Source: Paenibacillaceae bacterium GAS479
GTDB lineage: Bacteria > Bacillota > Bacilli > Paenibacillales > Paenibacillaceae
DNA: 64,000 bases
Direction of reading: 5' to 3'
NCBI GenBank assembly: GCA_900105225.1
Contig: LT629764.1
Location: forward strand, 2,140,501 to 2,204,500
A program made the position numbers and the translations under genes. Shown here piece by piece: positions 39,801-51,098 of the stretch. The notes under the pieces are model-generated. The model ran no database searches and was not told where the DNA came from. It was given only the letters and a program-made list of their open reading frames with translations. Each line of letters begins with the position of its first letter. The stretch's first letter is position 1.

Positions 39801-40777
39801 AAGCGATGCGGAAGCATCGGAATGACTCGATCCGTCAAGTAAACGCTTGTCCCGCGGCGATAAGCTTCCTGATCCAGCTCAGAACGTTCACGGACGTAAT
39901 AACTGACATCCGCGATATGGACGCCAAGCAGGTAATTGCCGTTTGGCAGCCGCTCGACGTTGACCGCATCATCAAGATCTTTGGCATCTTCGCCATCAAT
40001 CGTAATAATTGTCTTACCGCGCAGGTCGCGCCGTCCTTGGCTGACGATTTCTTCCTCCGTGATGGAGTCAGGAGCCGCTTCTGCCTCCGTAACGACCTCG
40101 TCCGGGAAGCTCTCCGGCAATTGATGCTTGCGGATGATGGATAAAATATCAACACCGGGATCATTTTTGTGGCCGAGCACTTCAATGATCTCGCCTTGAG
40201 CAGCAGCCTTGCCTTCCGGATAATGCGTAATCGTGGCCACAACTTTCATGCCCGTGACAGCACCACCGAATGAACCTTGCGGAATAAAAATATCCCGATT
40301 GATGCGTTTGTCATCTGGAGATACAAAGCCAAAGCTTTCATGACTTTCGAATGTGCCGACCAGTTGTTTAACGGCGCGTTCAACGACACGCACAACTTGG
40401 CCTTCCATGCGTCCGCCGCCGGGACCGCGCGTCGTAACACGCACCAGAACCGTGTCGCCGTTCATACCCGTGTTGAGCTCATTAGCCCCAACATAAACGT
40501 CTGGATGAGTCTTGTCCTCAGGCAATAGGAAAGCAAAGCCCTTGGCATGAACCTGCAACCGACCTTTGAGCAGGTCCATATGTTGCGGGAGGCCGTAAGT
40601 GCCGGACTCGCTGCGGAGAATGGTCCCTTTTTCCTCCAGTTCAGTCAACAGCTTCAAAAAAGCCTTGAACTCGGATGCATTGTCAATGCGAAGCTGCTTT
40701 TCCAACTCTTGATACGTCATCGGCTTGTACGCCGGCTGGTTCATCAAGTCGAGCAGTGATTGTTGTTCGATGGTCAT
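36866..40777 (-). CDS. rnr: ribonuclease R with large insertion and RGG-rich tail
   Basis: The protein has 1303 residues; RNase R is usually 700-850. It has an N-terminal winged helix, cold-shock domains (about 70-205), an RNB catalytic domain starting DGEDAKDLDDAV (Asp cluster at residues 261-270), an S1 domain (865-945), and the FTSPIRRYPDL motif near 793-803. An acidic, glycine-rich low-complexity block of about 230 residues (385-615) splits the RNB domain between SYTNVRKIL and RYAELVPTFQ. After S1 a tail of about 350 residues is rich in RGG, GGRG and RKRR. All catalytic Asp are present. It degrades structured RNA and acts with tmRNA and SmpB on mRNAs of stalled ribosomes. Confidence 0.93.
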   Translation of the reverse strand: MTIEQQSLLDLMNQPAYKPMTYQELEKQLRIDNASEFKAFLKLLTELEEKGTILRSESGTYGLPQHMDLLKGRLQVHAKGFAFLLPEDKTHPDVYVGANELNTGMNGDTVLVRVTTRGPGGGRMEGQVVRVVERAVKQLVGTFESHESFGFVSPDDKRINRDIFIPQGSFGGAVTGMKVVATITHYPEGKAAAQGEIIEVLGHKNDPGVDILSIIRKHQLPESFPDEVVTEAEAAPDSITEEEIVSQGRRDLRGKTIITIDGEDAKDLDDAVNVERLPNGNYLLGVHIADVSYYVRERSELDQEAYRRGTSVYLTDRVIPMLPHRLSNGICSLHPKVDRLTMSCEMEFDAHTLKRVRHDIFTSVIRSKERMSYTNVRKILAPDELEETDELQGASVADGNAGVQMQSTSSKQPGHSDENEFDPSLSVRAEKLPPGGMGTITADDDGGVPRHLTDEEDPLLANDEDETLEDGMVTRPERLQSPSDMGLIIPGGDAGSPGENTDEEFASDDEGEIAEGPVSSGSAGQAGKNSVLNPVRGAGVGGPSRSGPPNPWLAQEAQPVINNKRGGKGEKVRTRPEDFEQLDAFATDANVVKPTESAEERAAREAAERQARAERRAEKAELLERYAELVPTFQLMEEFAMKLRRQRIKRGAIDFDFQESKILVDDEGKPTAIIKRERSVAEMIIEEFMLAANETIGEHFYWLKVPFLYRVHENPDSEKLMTFIQIASNFGYSVRGKNNTIHPKALQSLLEEIKGTKEQTVLSTMMLRSMKQARYDAESLGHYGLAAEYYSHFTSPIRRYPDLVIHRVIREVLENGGALSESRQEALAARMPDIAQQSSERERVAVDAERDTDQLKKCEFMLDKVGEEFTGIISSVTGFGIFVELPNTVEGLIRLSNMSDDYYHFDDQQMILIGERTSNMYRIGDEVKVRVERVDMNDHQIDFAMVEGGSRGAAQRGGARGNRGSRGAKGRRGKDAAAGRNGGSPQGGAAAGRAGVDGKAAAPSGGPAAAPASGARPSAAQQRGRGAGEAGGRGPGAAGRVVGEAGGRGPGAAGRGQRGGGGGRGRRDSGFGPNGWRGSMPEDIPNVRDDNPWSVREGGKIESSKRTDMWGLPVPPSSMGNRTARPGVPSGDRSRSRGGAAPDNASRGGMRPKGGRGPSISGAAVTDNANPVAGAAPTGQEQTSSGAKAKRKRRKGSSTAPSIREVTRADIADLFRDMDAEARASVAPAEAPEGGGSSKRSRSRRKKNKGGAGAPPVSGGDAGVNNDAGVNNSAGARSNTGMNNADATNNAPQNGGQGGNGAE

Positions 40778-40902
40778 GTTCTCCTTCTCACCTCGTGCCT
40801 TTGGACCGTCCTTAACTGGTAGATCCAGCCACTTCTATCTCCCTAGTAGTATACACGAAATCCGGCATCATCAACCGCTGTCCTTCCAGAATAAAAAGAA
40901 AA

Positions 40903-40920
40903 AGCGGGGATGCCCCCGCT
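40903..40920 (-). terminator. secG terminator
   Basis: The stem AGCGGGG/CCCCGCT is followed on the minus strand by TTTTTCTTTTTATT. It lies 22 bases behind secG. Confidence 0.85.
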
Positions 40921-40941
40921 TCATCAATGCTTTATTCTGTG

Positions 40942-41172
40942 CTATTTCAGGTAAGCTACCAGGAGAGCCACAATGAAAAATCCGGAAGCCAGTCCGATAG
41001 TCAGACGCTGCAGGAACAGGTCCAGGCCGCGGGCTTTCTGCTTGCCGAACAAATGCTCTGCTCCACCGGAGATCGCTCCGGAGAGGCCTGCGCTCTTACC
41101 CTTTTGCAGCAGAACAACCGCAATCAGTCCGAGGGAAAAAATCACGAGCAGAATCTTAAAGAAAATATCCAT
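40942..41172 (-). CDS. secG: preprotein translocase subunit SecG
   Basis: The 76-residue protein has two membrane segments flanking the conserved [20 protein letters not shown] loop with the [14 protein letters not shown] block, diagnostic of SecG. It associates with SecYE and aids SecA-driven export. The ATG at 41172 follows GGGAGGTAA; a longer frame to 41289 lacks a ribosome site. The position upstream of rnr is typical in Firmicutes. Confidence 0.95.
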   Translation of the reverse strand: MDIFFKILLVIFSLGLIAVVLLQKGKSAGLSGAISGGAEHLFGKQKARGLDLFLQRLTIGLASGFFIVALLVAYLK

Positions 41173-41357
41173 GCGTAGGTTACCTCCCAGCCTTCGTACA
41201 GCCTCCCGGCTGCCTGCCGCTATGAGTTTTGCACATGCATGCCGTCTCCTGCAGCCAGCAAGCGGCATGCATGGGCAAAACAGAATCATAAACAGCTTCT
41301 TCTATTGTACCATAAGCTCCGCGCCAGAAACAAGCGTGGGCTTTTCCGTATGAAGGG

Positions 41358-41385
41358 TAAGGGACCGAATTATCCGGCCCCTTAC
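41358..41385 (-). terminator. terminator-like hairpin behind the epimerase gene
   Basis: AAGGGGCCGG/CCGGTCCCTT-like arms (minus strand) around AATTAT form a stem with one mismatch, followed by a weak T-rich stretch. It lies 18 bases behind the epimerase stop. Confidence 0.5.
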
Positions 41386-41402
41386 ATGGTGACTTTGTTC
41401 GA

Positions 41403-42167
41403 TTAGAATCCTTTACCACGCAAGTAATCGAGGCTTAGCTTAGCGCTCTCAAGCGAAGAATTGGCGAACTCTTCTTGCTCTACAAAGAAGTATTCGATTC
41501 CGGCTTTTTCTGCAATCGTAAACACTGACTCGAAGTCGACAGAGCCGCTGCCAACCTCGGTATCGCGCCGACCATCGCCGAAGTCCTTCAGATGCGCAAT
41601 TGGCGTTCTGCCGGCGTAAGTTTTCAAGTAGTCCGCAGGGGAATGGCCAGCCATATGAATCCAGCCCACATCGAATTCCATAATCATCAGATCAGCTGGC
41701 AGACGCTTCAACAGTCGGTCGATGAACGGTTGGCCGTCTACTTTCTTGAACTCGAAATCATGGTTGTGATAACCGTAGATCAGGCCGGCATCCTGCACCT
41801 GACGAGCGGCCTTCTCCAGCGTTGCAGCAAGGCTCTCCACATCGGACAGCTCCGGGTTTTCCGGCAAAGGAGCCCACGGCGTCACAAGATATTTTAGACC
41901 AATCGCCTTCGCATATTCAATCTGTACGGCAAGATCAGCCTGCATTTTTTGAGGATCATTGAAGTCAAGCCCTACATGCGCAGAAATGGCCTCAATACCT
42001 GTCTCCTTCAGCACCTTGTTGAGATCTTCTGAGCTCGTATTAAAATATCCTGCGAATTCAACATATTGGTAGCCCATGTCGGCTACTTTCCGGATTGTAC
42101 CGAGAAAGTCTTGTTCTGTTTGGTCGCGAAGTGTATATAACTGCAAGCCAATTTTAGGTTTTGCCAT
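41403..42167 (-). CDS. sugar phosphate isomerase/epimerase (TIM barrel)
   Basis: The 254-residue protein belongs to the xylose-isomerase-like TIM-barrel family (AP endonuclease 2 fold). Motifs are IGLQLYTLRD at the N terminus, SAHVGLDF, YHNHDFEF with the His-His metal site, MEFDVGWIHMAG and the HLKDF segment with a metal-binding His. Such enzymes isomerise or epimerise sugars or inositol derivatives; the substrate cannot be deduced. The ATG at 42167 has AGGCGGTG upstream. Its neighbours are secG and the glycolytic operon, with no sugar transporter nearby. Confidence 0.85.
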   Translation of the reverse strand: MAKPKIGLQLYTLRDQTEQDFLGTIRKVADMGYQYVEFAGYFNTSSEDLNKVLKETGIEAISAHVGLDFNDPQKMQADLAVQIEYAKAIGLKYLVTPWAPLPENPELSDVESLAATLEKAARQVQDAGLIYGYHNHDFEFKKVDGQPFIDRLLKRLPADLMIMEFDVGWIHMAGHSPADYLKTYAGRTPIAHLKDFGDGRRDTEVGSGSVDFESVFTIAEKAGIEYFFVEQEEFANSSLESAKLSLDYLRGKGF

Positions 42168-42422
42168 GCTTGAACACCGCCTATTCGGTAGGGTTTGTCT
42201 ATCTTGTCTAAGTATAGCGCTTTCATAGTGGCGCTTGCTATGCCGGTTTTTGCGGCGTTTGTTTGTGATTTTGGCATTACAAAAAAATCCTGTCCGCAAA
42301 ATGCGGACAGGATAGGTTTTTGCGCACCGTATGACGACAGCAACGCAACTATACATAAGTCCCGCGCACCGTATGACGACAGCAACGCTAAGGACTCAGT
42401 GCCGGATTACTCCGGCAAAGGC
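42168..42422. other. intergenic region with eno terminator and 25-bp direct repeat
   Basis: Besides the eno terminator it holds two exact 25-bp direct repeats (42322-42346 and 42364-42388), 42 bp apart, containing CCGTATGACGACAGCAACGC. No gene is supported. Confidence 0.7.
42287..42314 (-). terminator. eno terminator
   Basis: The stem ATCCTGTCCGC/GCGGACAGGAT around AAAAT-type loop is followed on the minus strand by TTTTTTT. It ends the glycolytic operon about 110 bases behind eno. Confidence 0.88.
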
Positions 42423-43808
<1,386 letters not shown>

Positions 43809-43877
43809 CTAGTACGAGCCCTGCGGATCGTGAGCAGACGCACCATATGACAAAATGGTGGCTTCCTACGCGCTTAT

Positions 43878-45416
43878 TTACGCTTTGTTGATGAGCGAAG
43901 TTCCAGTCATCTCGGCTGGTTTAGGCAGCTCCATCAGACCAAGCAGCGTTGGAGCGATGTCGGCAAGAATGCCGCCATCGCGCAGAGTAACTCCTTTTTG
44001 AGTCACAATCAAAGGAACCGGGTTCGTCGTATGCGCCGTGAACGGGCGACCGTCCGGTCCGATAACCATGTCGGCGTTGCCGTGGTCAGCCGTAATGAGG
44101 ACAACTCCGCCTTTGGCGAGCACAGCGTCAACGACGCGGCCCATGCACTCATCCGTTGCTTCAACCGCCTTGATCGTTGGCTCCAGCATGCCGGAGTGTC
44201 CAACCATGTCAGGGTTGGCGAAGTTCAGAATGATCGCGTCATGCTTGTCGGAGTTGATCTCACGAACAGCGGCATCAGCCACCTCGTAAGCACTCATCTC
44301 AGGCTGCAGATCGTAAGTCGCAACCTTAGGCGAGTTGATCAACACGCGCGTCTCTCCTGGCAGTTCTTGATCGCGGCCGCCGCTGAAGAAGAACGTTACG
44401 TGAGGATACTTCTCCGTCTCGGCGATGCGCAGCTGCGTTTTGCCCTGCTGCACGAGCACCTCGCCAAAAGTGTTGTCCAGGTTTTTCGGTTTGTAGGCGA
44501 CGAAGCCGCCAACCGTTTCGCTGAACAGCGTCAGGCAAACGAAGTAAAGATCCTTAGGCGCATTCTCGCCACGGTCGAAGCCGCGGAAGTCGTCGTTCAT
44601 AAACACTTGGGACAGCTGGATGGCACGATCCGGACGGAAGTTGAAAAATACAACCGCGTCCTGCGATTCCACGAGTGCGACCGGCTGGCCGTCCGCTTCC
44701 GTGATGACAGTCGGCATGACGAACTCGTCGTATACCGATTTCTCATAGGATTCGCGTACGGCAAGCAGCGGATCGGTGTAACGCGGTCCATCGCCATATA
44801 CCATAGCGCGATAAGATTTCTCCACACGCTCCCAGCGCTTGTCGCGGTCCATCGCATAATAACGGCCTTGCACCGTCGCGATGCGGCCGATGCCGAGCTC
44901 CTCGATTTTGGCTTGCAGCTGCGTCAAATAGTTGACTGCACTGTCAGGCGCAACGTCGCGGCCGTCCAGGAAAGCATGGATATAAACCTGCTCCAGCCCT
45001 TCCTTTTTGGCCAGCTCAAGCAGCGCGAACAGATGCGCGATATGGCTATGCACGCCGCCATCGCTGACGAGTCCGTACAGATGCAGCTTTTTGCTGTTCA
45101 GCTTGGCATGCCGCACAGCGCCGATCAGCGTATCGTTATCGTAAAATTCTCCATCGCGGATCGACTTCGTGATCCGGGTCAGATCCTGATATACGATGCG
45201 TCCCGCGCCAATGTTCAAGTGGCCAACTTCGGAGTTGCCCATTTGACCCTCCGGAAGTCCAACCGCTTCACCACAAGCTGTCAGCATCGTATTGGGATAT
45301 TCCGCCATGAAGCGGTCATAGTTCGGCTTACGCGCCTGAGCGACCGCGTTGCCGACGATATCACTGCGGAGGCCGAAGCCGTCCATGATAATGAGTGCAA
45401 CCGGTTTGGGAGCCAT
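43878..45416 (-). CDS. gpmI: 2,3-bisphosphoglycerate-independent phosphoglycerate mutase
   Basis: The 512-residue manganese enzyme interconverts 3- and 2-phosphoglycerate. It has the alkaline-phosphatase-like [22 protein letters not shown] with the catalytic Ser, [20 protein letters not shown] and the metal motif ITADHGNAD. The ATG at 45416 lies two bases after the tpiA stop, with GAGGGGGCGAAG in the end of tpiA as ribosome site. Translational coupling with tpiA is likely. Confidence 0.96.
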   Translation of the reverse strand: MAPKPVALIIMDGFGLRSDIVGNAVAQARKPNYDRFMAEYPNTMLTACGEAVGLPEGQMGNSEVGHLNIGAGRIVYQDLTRITKSIRDGEFYDNDTLIGAVRHAKLNSKKLHLYGLVSDGGVHSHIAHLFALLELAKKEGLEQVYIHAFLDGRDVAPDSAVNYLTQLQAKIEELGIGRIATVQGRYYAMDRDKRWERVEKSYRAMVYGDGPRYTDPLLAVRESYEKSVYDEFVMPTVITEADGQPVALVESQDAVVFFNFRPDRAIQLSQVFMNDDFRGFDRGENAPKDLYFVCLTLFSETVGGFVAYKPKNLDNTFGEVLVQQGKTQLRIAETEKYPHVTFFFSGGRDQELPGETRVLINSPKVATYDLQPEMSAYEVADAAVREINSDKHDAIILNFANPDMVGHSGMLEPTIKAVEATDECMGRVVDAVLAKGGVVLITADHGNADMVIGPDGRPFTAHTTNPVPLIVTQKGVTLRDGGILADIAPTLLGLMELPKPAEMTGTSLINKA

Positions 45417-45417
45417 C

Positions 45418-46173
45418 TTACTTCGCCCCCTCGACGAGTGCGATGTAGGAAGCCGGCTCCAGACTTGCGCCGCCCACAAGAGCACCGTCGATATTCGCTT
45501 GACCCATGTACTCTTGAACGTTGGTTGGTTTCACGCTGCCGCCGTACTGGATGCGCACAGCATCTGCCGTCGCTTGATCATACAGGCTCGCAACAACCTC
45601 GCGGATGTACGCGATTACGTCCTCAGCGTCTGCTGCTGTGGAAGATTTGCCCGTACCGATAGCCCAGATAGGCTCGTAGGCGATAACCGTTGCTGCGGCT
45701 TGCTCCGCGCTCAAACCTTTAAGACCGCCTTCGGTTTGCACTTTGCATACGTTTTTAGTTTCACCAGCTTCACGCTCTTCGAGCTTTTCGCCTACGCAGA
45801 GAATCGGAGTAAGGCCATGCTTGAATGCCGCAACGACCTTTTTGTTCACGATTTCGTCTGTTTCACCAAAGTAAGCACGACGCTCGGAGTGACCAACGAT
45901 AACGTATTTCACGCCGAGATCAGCCAGCATAACGCCGGAGATTTCGCCGGTGTAAGCGCCATTGTCCTCGAAGTGCAGGTTTTGTGCGCCGATAGCGATT
46001 TTTGTGCCTTTAGCCGCTTCGACAAGGGCTGGCAGGTTCGTGAATGGAGCGCAGATCACGCTCTCCACGCCGTCTACTTCTGCTCCGCCTTTAACTTCGT
46101 TGAAGAAAGAAACGGCTTCGGAAACGGTTTTGAACATTTTCCAGTTGCCTGCAATAATTGGTGTTCTTGCCAC
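45418..46173 (-). CDS. tpiA: triosephosphate isomerase
   Basis: The 251-residue TIM-barrel enzyme interconverts dihydroxyacetone phosphate and glyceraldehyde 3-phosphate. It shows the active-site Lys in AGNWKMFK, His in IVGHSERR, Glu in [12 protein letters not shown] (loop 6) and QYGGSVKP. I use the GTG at 46173, with AGAGGAG upstream; an upstream frame to 46203 has no ribosome site. It lies second-last but one in the glycolytic operon, between pgk and gpmI. Confidence 0.96.
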   Translation of the reverse strand: MARTPIIAGNWKMFKTVSEAVSFFNEVKGGAEVDGVESVICAPFTNLPALVEAAKGTKIAIGAQNLHFEDNGAYTGEISGVMLADLGVKYVIVGHSERRAYFGETDEIVNKKVVAAFKHGLTPILCVGEKLEEREAGETKNVCKVQTEGGLKGLSAEQAAATVIAYEPIWAIGTGKSSTAADAEDVIAYIREVVASLYDQATADAVRIQYGGSVKPTNVQEYMGQANIDGALVGGASLEPASYIALVEGAK

Positions 46174-46400
46174 GATGATCAATCTCCTCTCTTGGTTAAG
46201 CACGAGTCAGTTGCAAGCAAGGGGATACCGTAGAGAAGCTGCTCATAGGGCTCATTCTTCCGATCCGCTCTTGAACCCGGATTGCTTCATTATGTTGAAC
46301 AAGATGAGGTTGCAATCCGGCTTTAAATGCGACCACTTCGTTTCTCCAGAATGACCCTATGCTCGCTTACGGCTAACCCTAAACTTACAACCCTCGTAGC
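46174..46400. other. pgk-tpiA intergenic region
   Basis: This 227-bp gap inside the glycolytic operon is longer than the other gaps. Inverted segments AACCCGGATTG and CAATCCGG-like are visible around 46274-46322. I see no gene; a processing site or internal promoter is possible but not demonstrated. Confidence 0.4.
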
Positions 46401-47582
46401 TTACTTATCGTTAAGAGCTACAACGCCCGGAAGGGCTTTGCCTTCCATGAACTCCAGGGAAGCTCCGCCGCCCGTAGAGATATGGTTCATTTTGTCGGCG
46501 AGGTGGAACTTCTCTGCTGCCGCAGCGGAGTCGCCGCCGCCGATGACTGTGTAACCAGCCGTATCCGCGCAAGCTTGAGCTACAGCACGAGTGCCGTGGG
46601 AGAAAGGCTCGATTTCGAATACGCCCATAGGTCCGTTCCAAACAACCAGCTTGGAGTCCTTAATAACATTGGCGTACAGTTCACGAGTTTTCGGTCCGAT
46701 GTCAATGCCTTCCCAGTCAGCAGGAATTCCGTCAACGTCGACGATTTTCGTGTTGGCGTCTTTGCTGAAGTCGTCCGTTACGACGATGTCAACTGGAAGC
46801 AGGAAGTTCTTGCCAAGCTTTTTAGCTTTCTCGATGAACTCGAGCGCAAGATCAAGCTTGGAGTTGTCACATAGAGATTTCCCGATTTCATGGCCTTGAG
46901 CCTTGAAGAAGGTGTAGGACAAGCCGCCGCCGATAACGATGTTGTCAGCGATCTCGATCATTTTGTTGATGACTTCGATTTTGTCCTTAACTTTGGAGCC
47001 GCCGACAATCGCCGTGAACGGGCGCTCTGGGTTGTTCAGAGCTTTGCCGAGTACGTCCAGTTCCTTCTCCATCAACAGGCCGGATACGGCCGGGATCAGA
47101 TGAGCGATGCCTTCCGTGGAAGCATGCGCGCGGTGAGCAGCGCCGAAAGCGTCATTCACGAACAGATCAGCCAAGGAAGCCAGCTGTTTCGCGAACTCGG
47201 GATCGTTCTTTTCCTCGCCAGCATTGAAGCGCGTATTCTCAAGCAGCAGTACATCCCCGTCTTGCAGCGCTGCGGCTTTGGCTGCAGCATCAGGACCAGC
47301 CGTATCGTCGGCTTTAGCAACTGGCTTGCCGATCAGCTCGGCCAGACGAGCCGCTACTGGAGTCAAACGCAGCTCTTCCTTCACTTCGCCGCCTGGGCGA
47401 CCGAAGTGGGCAGCCATAATAACGCGGGCTCCCTTTTCGATGAGGTATTGAATCGTTGGCAACGTCTCGCGAATACGAGTATCGTCGGTAATCGCTCCGT
47501 CTTCCATCGGCACGTTGAAGTCCACGCGAACGAATACGCGCTTTCCTGTTACTTCCACATCACGAACACTTTTCTTGTTCAT
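46401..47582 (-). CDS. pgk: phosphoglycerate kinase
   Basis: The 393-residue enzyme transfers phosphate from 1,3-bisphosphoglycerate to ADP. N-terminal substrate residues lie in [14 protein letters not shown] and AAHFGRPGG, with [35 protein letters not shown] and the C-terminal nucleotide-site GPMGVFE and [11 protein letters not shown]. The start at 47582 follows GGGAGGGCGAGC. It lies between gapA and tpiA in the operon. Confidence 0.97.
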   Translation of the reverse strand: MNKKSVRDVEVTGKRVFVRVDFNVPMEDGAITDDTRIRETLPTIQYLIEKGARVIMAAHFGRPGGEVKEELRLTPVAARLAELIGKPVAKADDTAGPDAAAKAAALQDGDVLLLENTRFNAGEEKNDPEFAKQLASLADLFVNDAFGAAHRAHASTEGIAHLIPAVSGLLMEKELDVLGKALNNPERPFTAIVGGSKVKDKIEVINKMIEIADNIVIGGGLSYTFFKAQGHEIGKSLCDNSKLDLALEFIEKAKKLGKNFLLPVDIVVTDDFSKDANTKIVDVDGIPADWEGIDIGPKTRELYANVIKDSKLVVWNGPMGVFEIEPFSHGTRAVAQACADTAGYTVIGGGDSAAAAEKFHLADKMNHISTGGGASLEFMEGKALPGVVALNDK

Positions 47583-47700
47583 AGCTGCTCGCCCTCCCGG
47601 TGTATAAGTTTATCTATGGGTTAAACATCGTTAAAGAGGAGAACGAACGCTCGCCTCTCCCCTTTAACAGTAACGCTGTATATGCAGTTAAGCGTTGAAC

Positions 47701-48867
<1,167 letters not shown>

Positions 48868-49893
48868 CTATTCCGTCAGCGCCACAATTTCGAGTGCTGC
48901 GGCCTCGTCGGTGACGAGCACGTCCTGGTGGCCAAAGCGGAGTACAGCAGCAATCGCCTCCGCTTTGGAGCGTCCGCCAGCAACTCCGATGACAACCTCT
49001 GTCGTCATAATTTCCTCTAGCCGGATGCCTGCAGTTGGCATCTTGTGCACAACGGCTCCACTTCGGTCAAAATAGTAGCCCCAAGCTTCGGCCAATGCTC
49101 CCTCTGCCTTCAGTGCCTCAACGACTTCGGCGTCTACTCGCCGTCTGCGAGCCATCAGCATCGCATCCCCTATGCCGTGGATGACAATGCGGGCGCTGCG
49201 GATGACGCCGACAATCTCCTTCACGCCCGGTTCATGCATGAGGCTCGTATAGGCCTCCTCGCTGAGCTGATCCGGTACATGCAGCATCCGGTACTGAGCC
49301 CCCGTACGCTTGGCCATTGCGGAAACAATCGTGCTGGCCTGATATTCCAGACTCTCGCCTAGGCCTCCCCGCGCCGGTACGAACAGATTGCTCGGATGTG
49401 CAACTGGCGATGTAAGATGAACAGCAACCTGAGCCAGCGTTGAGCCGCCGGTAACCGCCACCACATCCCCTTCTCGAAGATGCTGCTGCAGAACTGTCGC
49501 TCCGGCTCGTCCAAGCTCTTGCTTCGTACTGCTGGACGTATCGGAGTCACCCGGCACGATGACCACCTTGCTCAAGCCGAATCGGCCCCGCAGCTGCTCC
49601 TCGAGATTGGACAGTCCGAGCAGTCCGCTCAATACCGGCTCCATCTCTTCTAAGAGGCGACGGCCGCTCTGACTGACGCGCATTCCGGAGGCATTGATTT
49701 CAAGAAAGCCCTGCTCCTTGAGAAAATCAGTCTCCGCTCGCAGTACCCGCTCTGTCATGCCGAGCGAGGCAGCCAGTGATCTTCGGCCGATCATATCCGC
49801 GATCAGCACCTGATGGAGAATGGAATAGCGCAGGCGTACCGTCTCTAGTAAATCTGGTACGAGCTGACGCTGCAAATCAATTATGCTGCGCAT
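48868..49893 (-). CDS. cggR: central glycolytic gene regulator CggR
   Basis: The 341-residue SorC-family repressor has an N-terminal HTH (LIADMIGRRSLAASLGMTER) and a C-terminal sugar-phosphate binding domain with VTGGSTLAQVA, FVPARGGLGES and GIGDAM. Fructose 1,6-bisphosphate relieves repression in B. subtilis. It is the first gene of cggR-gapA-pgk-tpiA-gpmI-eno and has matching operator half-sites upstream at 49926-49966. The ATG at 49893 has TTGGAG upstream. Confidence 0.94.
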   Translation of the reverse strand: MRSIIDLQRQLVPDLLETVRLRYSILHQVLIADMIGRRSLAASLGMTERVLRAETDFLKEQGFLEINASGMRVSQSGRRLLEEMEPVLSGLLGLSNLEEQLRGRFGLSKVVIVPGDSDTSSSTKQELGRAGATVLQQHLREGDVVAVTGGSTLAQVAVHLTSPVAHPSNLFVPARGGLGESLEYQASTIVSAMAKRTGAQYRMLHVPDQLSEEAYTSLMHEPGVKEIVGVIRSARIVIHGIGDAMLMARRRRVDAEVVEALKAEGALAEAWGYYFDRSGAVVHKMPTAGIRLEEIMTTEVVIGVAGGRSKAEAIAAVLRFGHQDVLVTDEAAALEIVALTE

Positions 49894-49925
49894 GAGCGCT
49901 CCAACTCCACTCGTAAGCTCTCCAT

Positions 49926-49966
49926 ATCGGGACGATTATCGTCCCAGCTATTCAATAAAAGTCCCA
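49926..49966 (-). promoter_or_regulatory. CggR operator
   Basis: On the minus strand GGGAC occurs at 49965-49961 and 49945-49941, i.e. with a 20-bp period, and the second copy begins a palindrome GGGACGATAATCGTCCC. As I recall, the B. subtilis CggR site is a tandem of CGGGAC...TGTC units with the same 20-bp period. It lies 30-75 bp upstream of cggR, consistent with autoregulation of the operon. Confidence 0.7.
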
Positions 49967-50122
49967 CAACCTCATTGTACTCCTTCTACTTTAGGGCTGC
50001 AAGTAAGGTTTAACCGATGAAAACGGTTCCCTACACCCAATTTTTATTAAAGTTTATTAAAGATGCATAAGTGTTGCTTTTTCCCATTGCCTGTTATACA
50101 ATCTTAGACGTTACGCTTTTAA

Positions 50123-50197
50123 GCGCCCGTGGTCCAATGGATATGACGTAGGCCTCCGGAGCCTGAGATCTAGGTTCGATTCCTAGCGGGCGCGCCA
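50123..50197 (+). tRNA. tRNA-Arg (anticodon CCG)
   Basis: The acceptor stem pairs GCGCCCG with CGGGCGC, discriminator G, and CCA is encoded (50195-50197). The anticodon arm is TAGGC-CTCCGGA-GCCTG, giving CCG, read as arginine (CGG). The T-arm contains GGTTCGATTCC. A terminator follows at 50236. Confidence 0.95.
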
Positions 50198-50235
50198 TTT
50201 AAACTTTCAATAAACAACCTCTATATAATGAACAA

Positions 50236-50270
50236 GATCGCGCCACCCTATTAAGGGAAATGGCGCGATC
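50236..50270 (+). terminator. tRNA-Arg terminator
   Basis: The perfect stem GATCGCGCCA/TGGCGCGATC is followed by TTTTTTT. Confidence 0.92.
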
Positions 50271-50446
50271 TTTTTTTATCTCGTTTAAAGGCGCCCAATG
50301 CCGGTTAAAATGGGCTATTACGAAGCTTTTCCCGTTACTCCAAGCCCTCTTTGACCAAATTTGACTTTAAAAACGGATTCCTTTAAAATGAAAACCAACA
50401 CCCCGCTATACCTACCTAAATGAAGGATATAAGGAGGGACTTGCAG

Positions 50447-51034
50447 TTGAACATGAACTATGTACCTATGGTCATCGAGCAAAGCAATCGCGGCGAACGT
50501 GCCTATGACATTTACTCGAGGCTGCTGAAGGATCGCATTATTTTCCTCGGTACTGGCATCAATGATGTCGTAGCGAACTCCGTCATCGCCCAGCTGCTGT
50601 TCCTCGCGGCGGATGATCCGGAGAAAGACATTTCCATCTATATCAACAGCCCCGGCGGCTCGATTACGGCCGGGATGGCGATTTATGACACGATGCAATT
50701 CATCAAGCCTGATGTATCCACTATTTGCGTTGGCATGGCCGCCTCAATGGGAGCTTTCCTGCTGACAGCAGGCACGAAGGGCAAGCGCTACTCGCTGCCG
50801 AACAGTGAAGTGATGATTCATCAGCCACTCGGCGGAGCCGAAGGCCAAGCGAGCGACATCGAGATCCGTGCACGCCGCATCCTCAAGATGCGCGACAAGC
50901 TGAACCATATTCTTGCCGAGCGTTCCGGCCAGCCGCTGGAGCGAATCGAGAAGGATACCGACCGCGACTACTTCATGAGCGCCGAAGAAGCCCGTGAATA
51001 TGGTCTTGTCGACAAAGTCATCGAGAAGCTGTAA
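50447..51034 (+). CDS. clpP: ATP-dependent Clp protease proteolytic subunit
   Basis: The 195-residue serine protease has the catalytic Ser in [11 protein letters not shown], His in [10 protein letters not shown] and Asp in [10 protein letters not shown]. It forms a 14-mer that degrades proteins fed by ClpX or ClpC, including SsrA-tagged products. AAGGAGG lies nine bases before a TTG at 50447 and fifteen before the ATG at 50453, so I prefer the TTG, although the ATG gives the usual family start MNYVPMV. It is on the plus strand, divergent from the surrounding operons. No CtsR-type heptad repeat is obvious upstream. Confidence 0.95.
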   Translation: MNMNYVPMVIEQSNRGERAYDIYSRLLKDRIIFLGTGINDVVANSVIAQLLFLAADDPEKDISIYINSPGGSITAGMAIYDTMQFIKPDVSTICVGMAASMGAFLLTAGTKGKRYSLPNSEVMIHQPLGGAEGQASDIEIRARRILKMRDKLNHILAERSGQPLERIEKDTDRDYFMSAEEAREYGLVDKVIEKL

Positions 51035-51051
51035 ATAGAACCATTAAAAGC

Positions 51052-51093
51052 GGCCGCCCCAATAGTCATCTAATGATGACTATTGGGGCGGCC
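51052..51093 (+). terminator. clpP terminator
   Basis: A very stable stem, GGCCGCCCCAATAGTCATC paired with its complement around TAAT, is followed by TTAATTTTT. Confidence 0.92.
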
Positions 51094-51098
51094 CTTAA

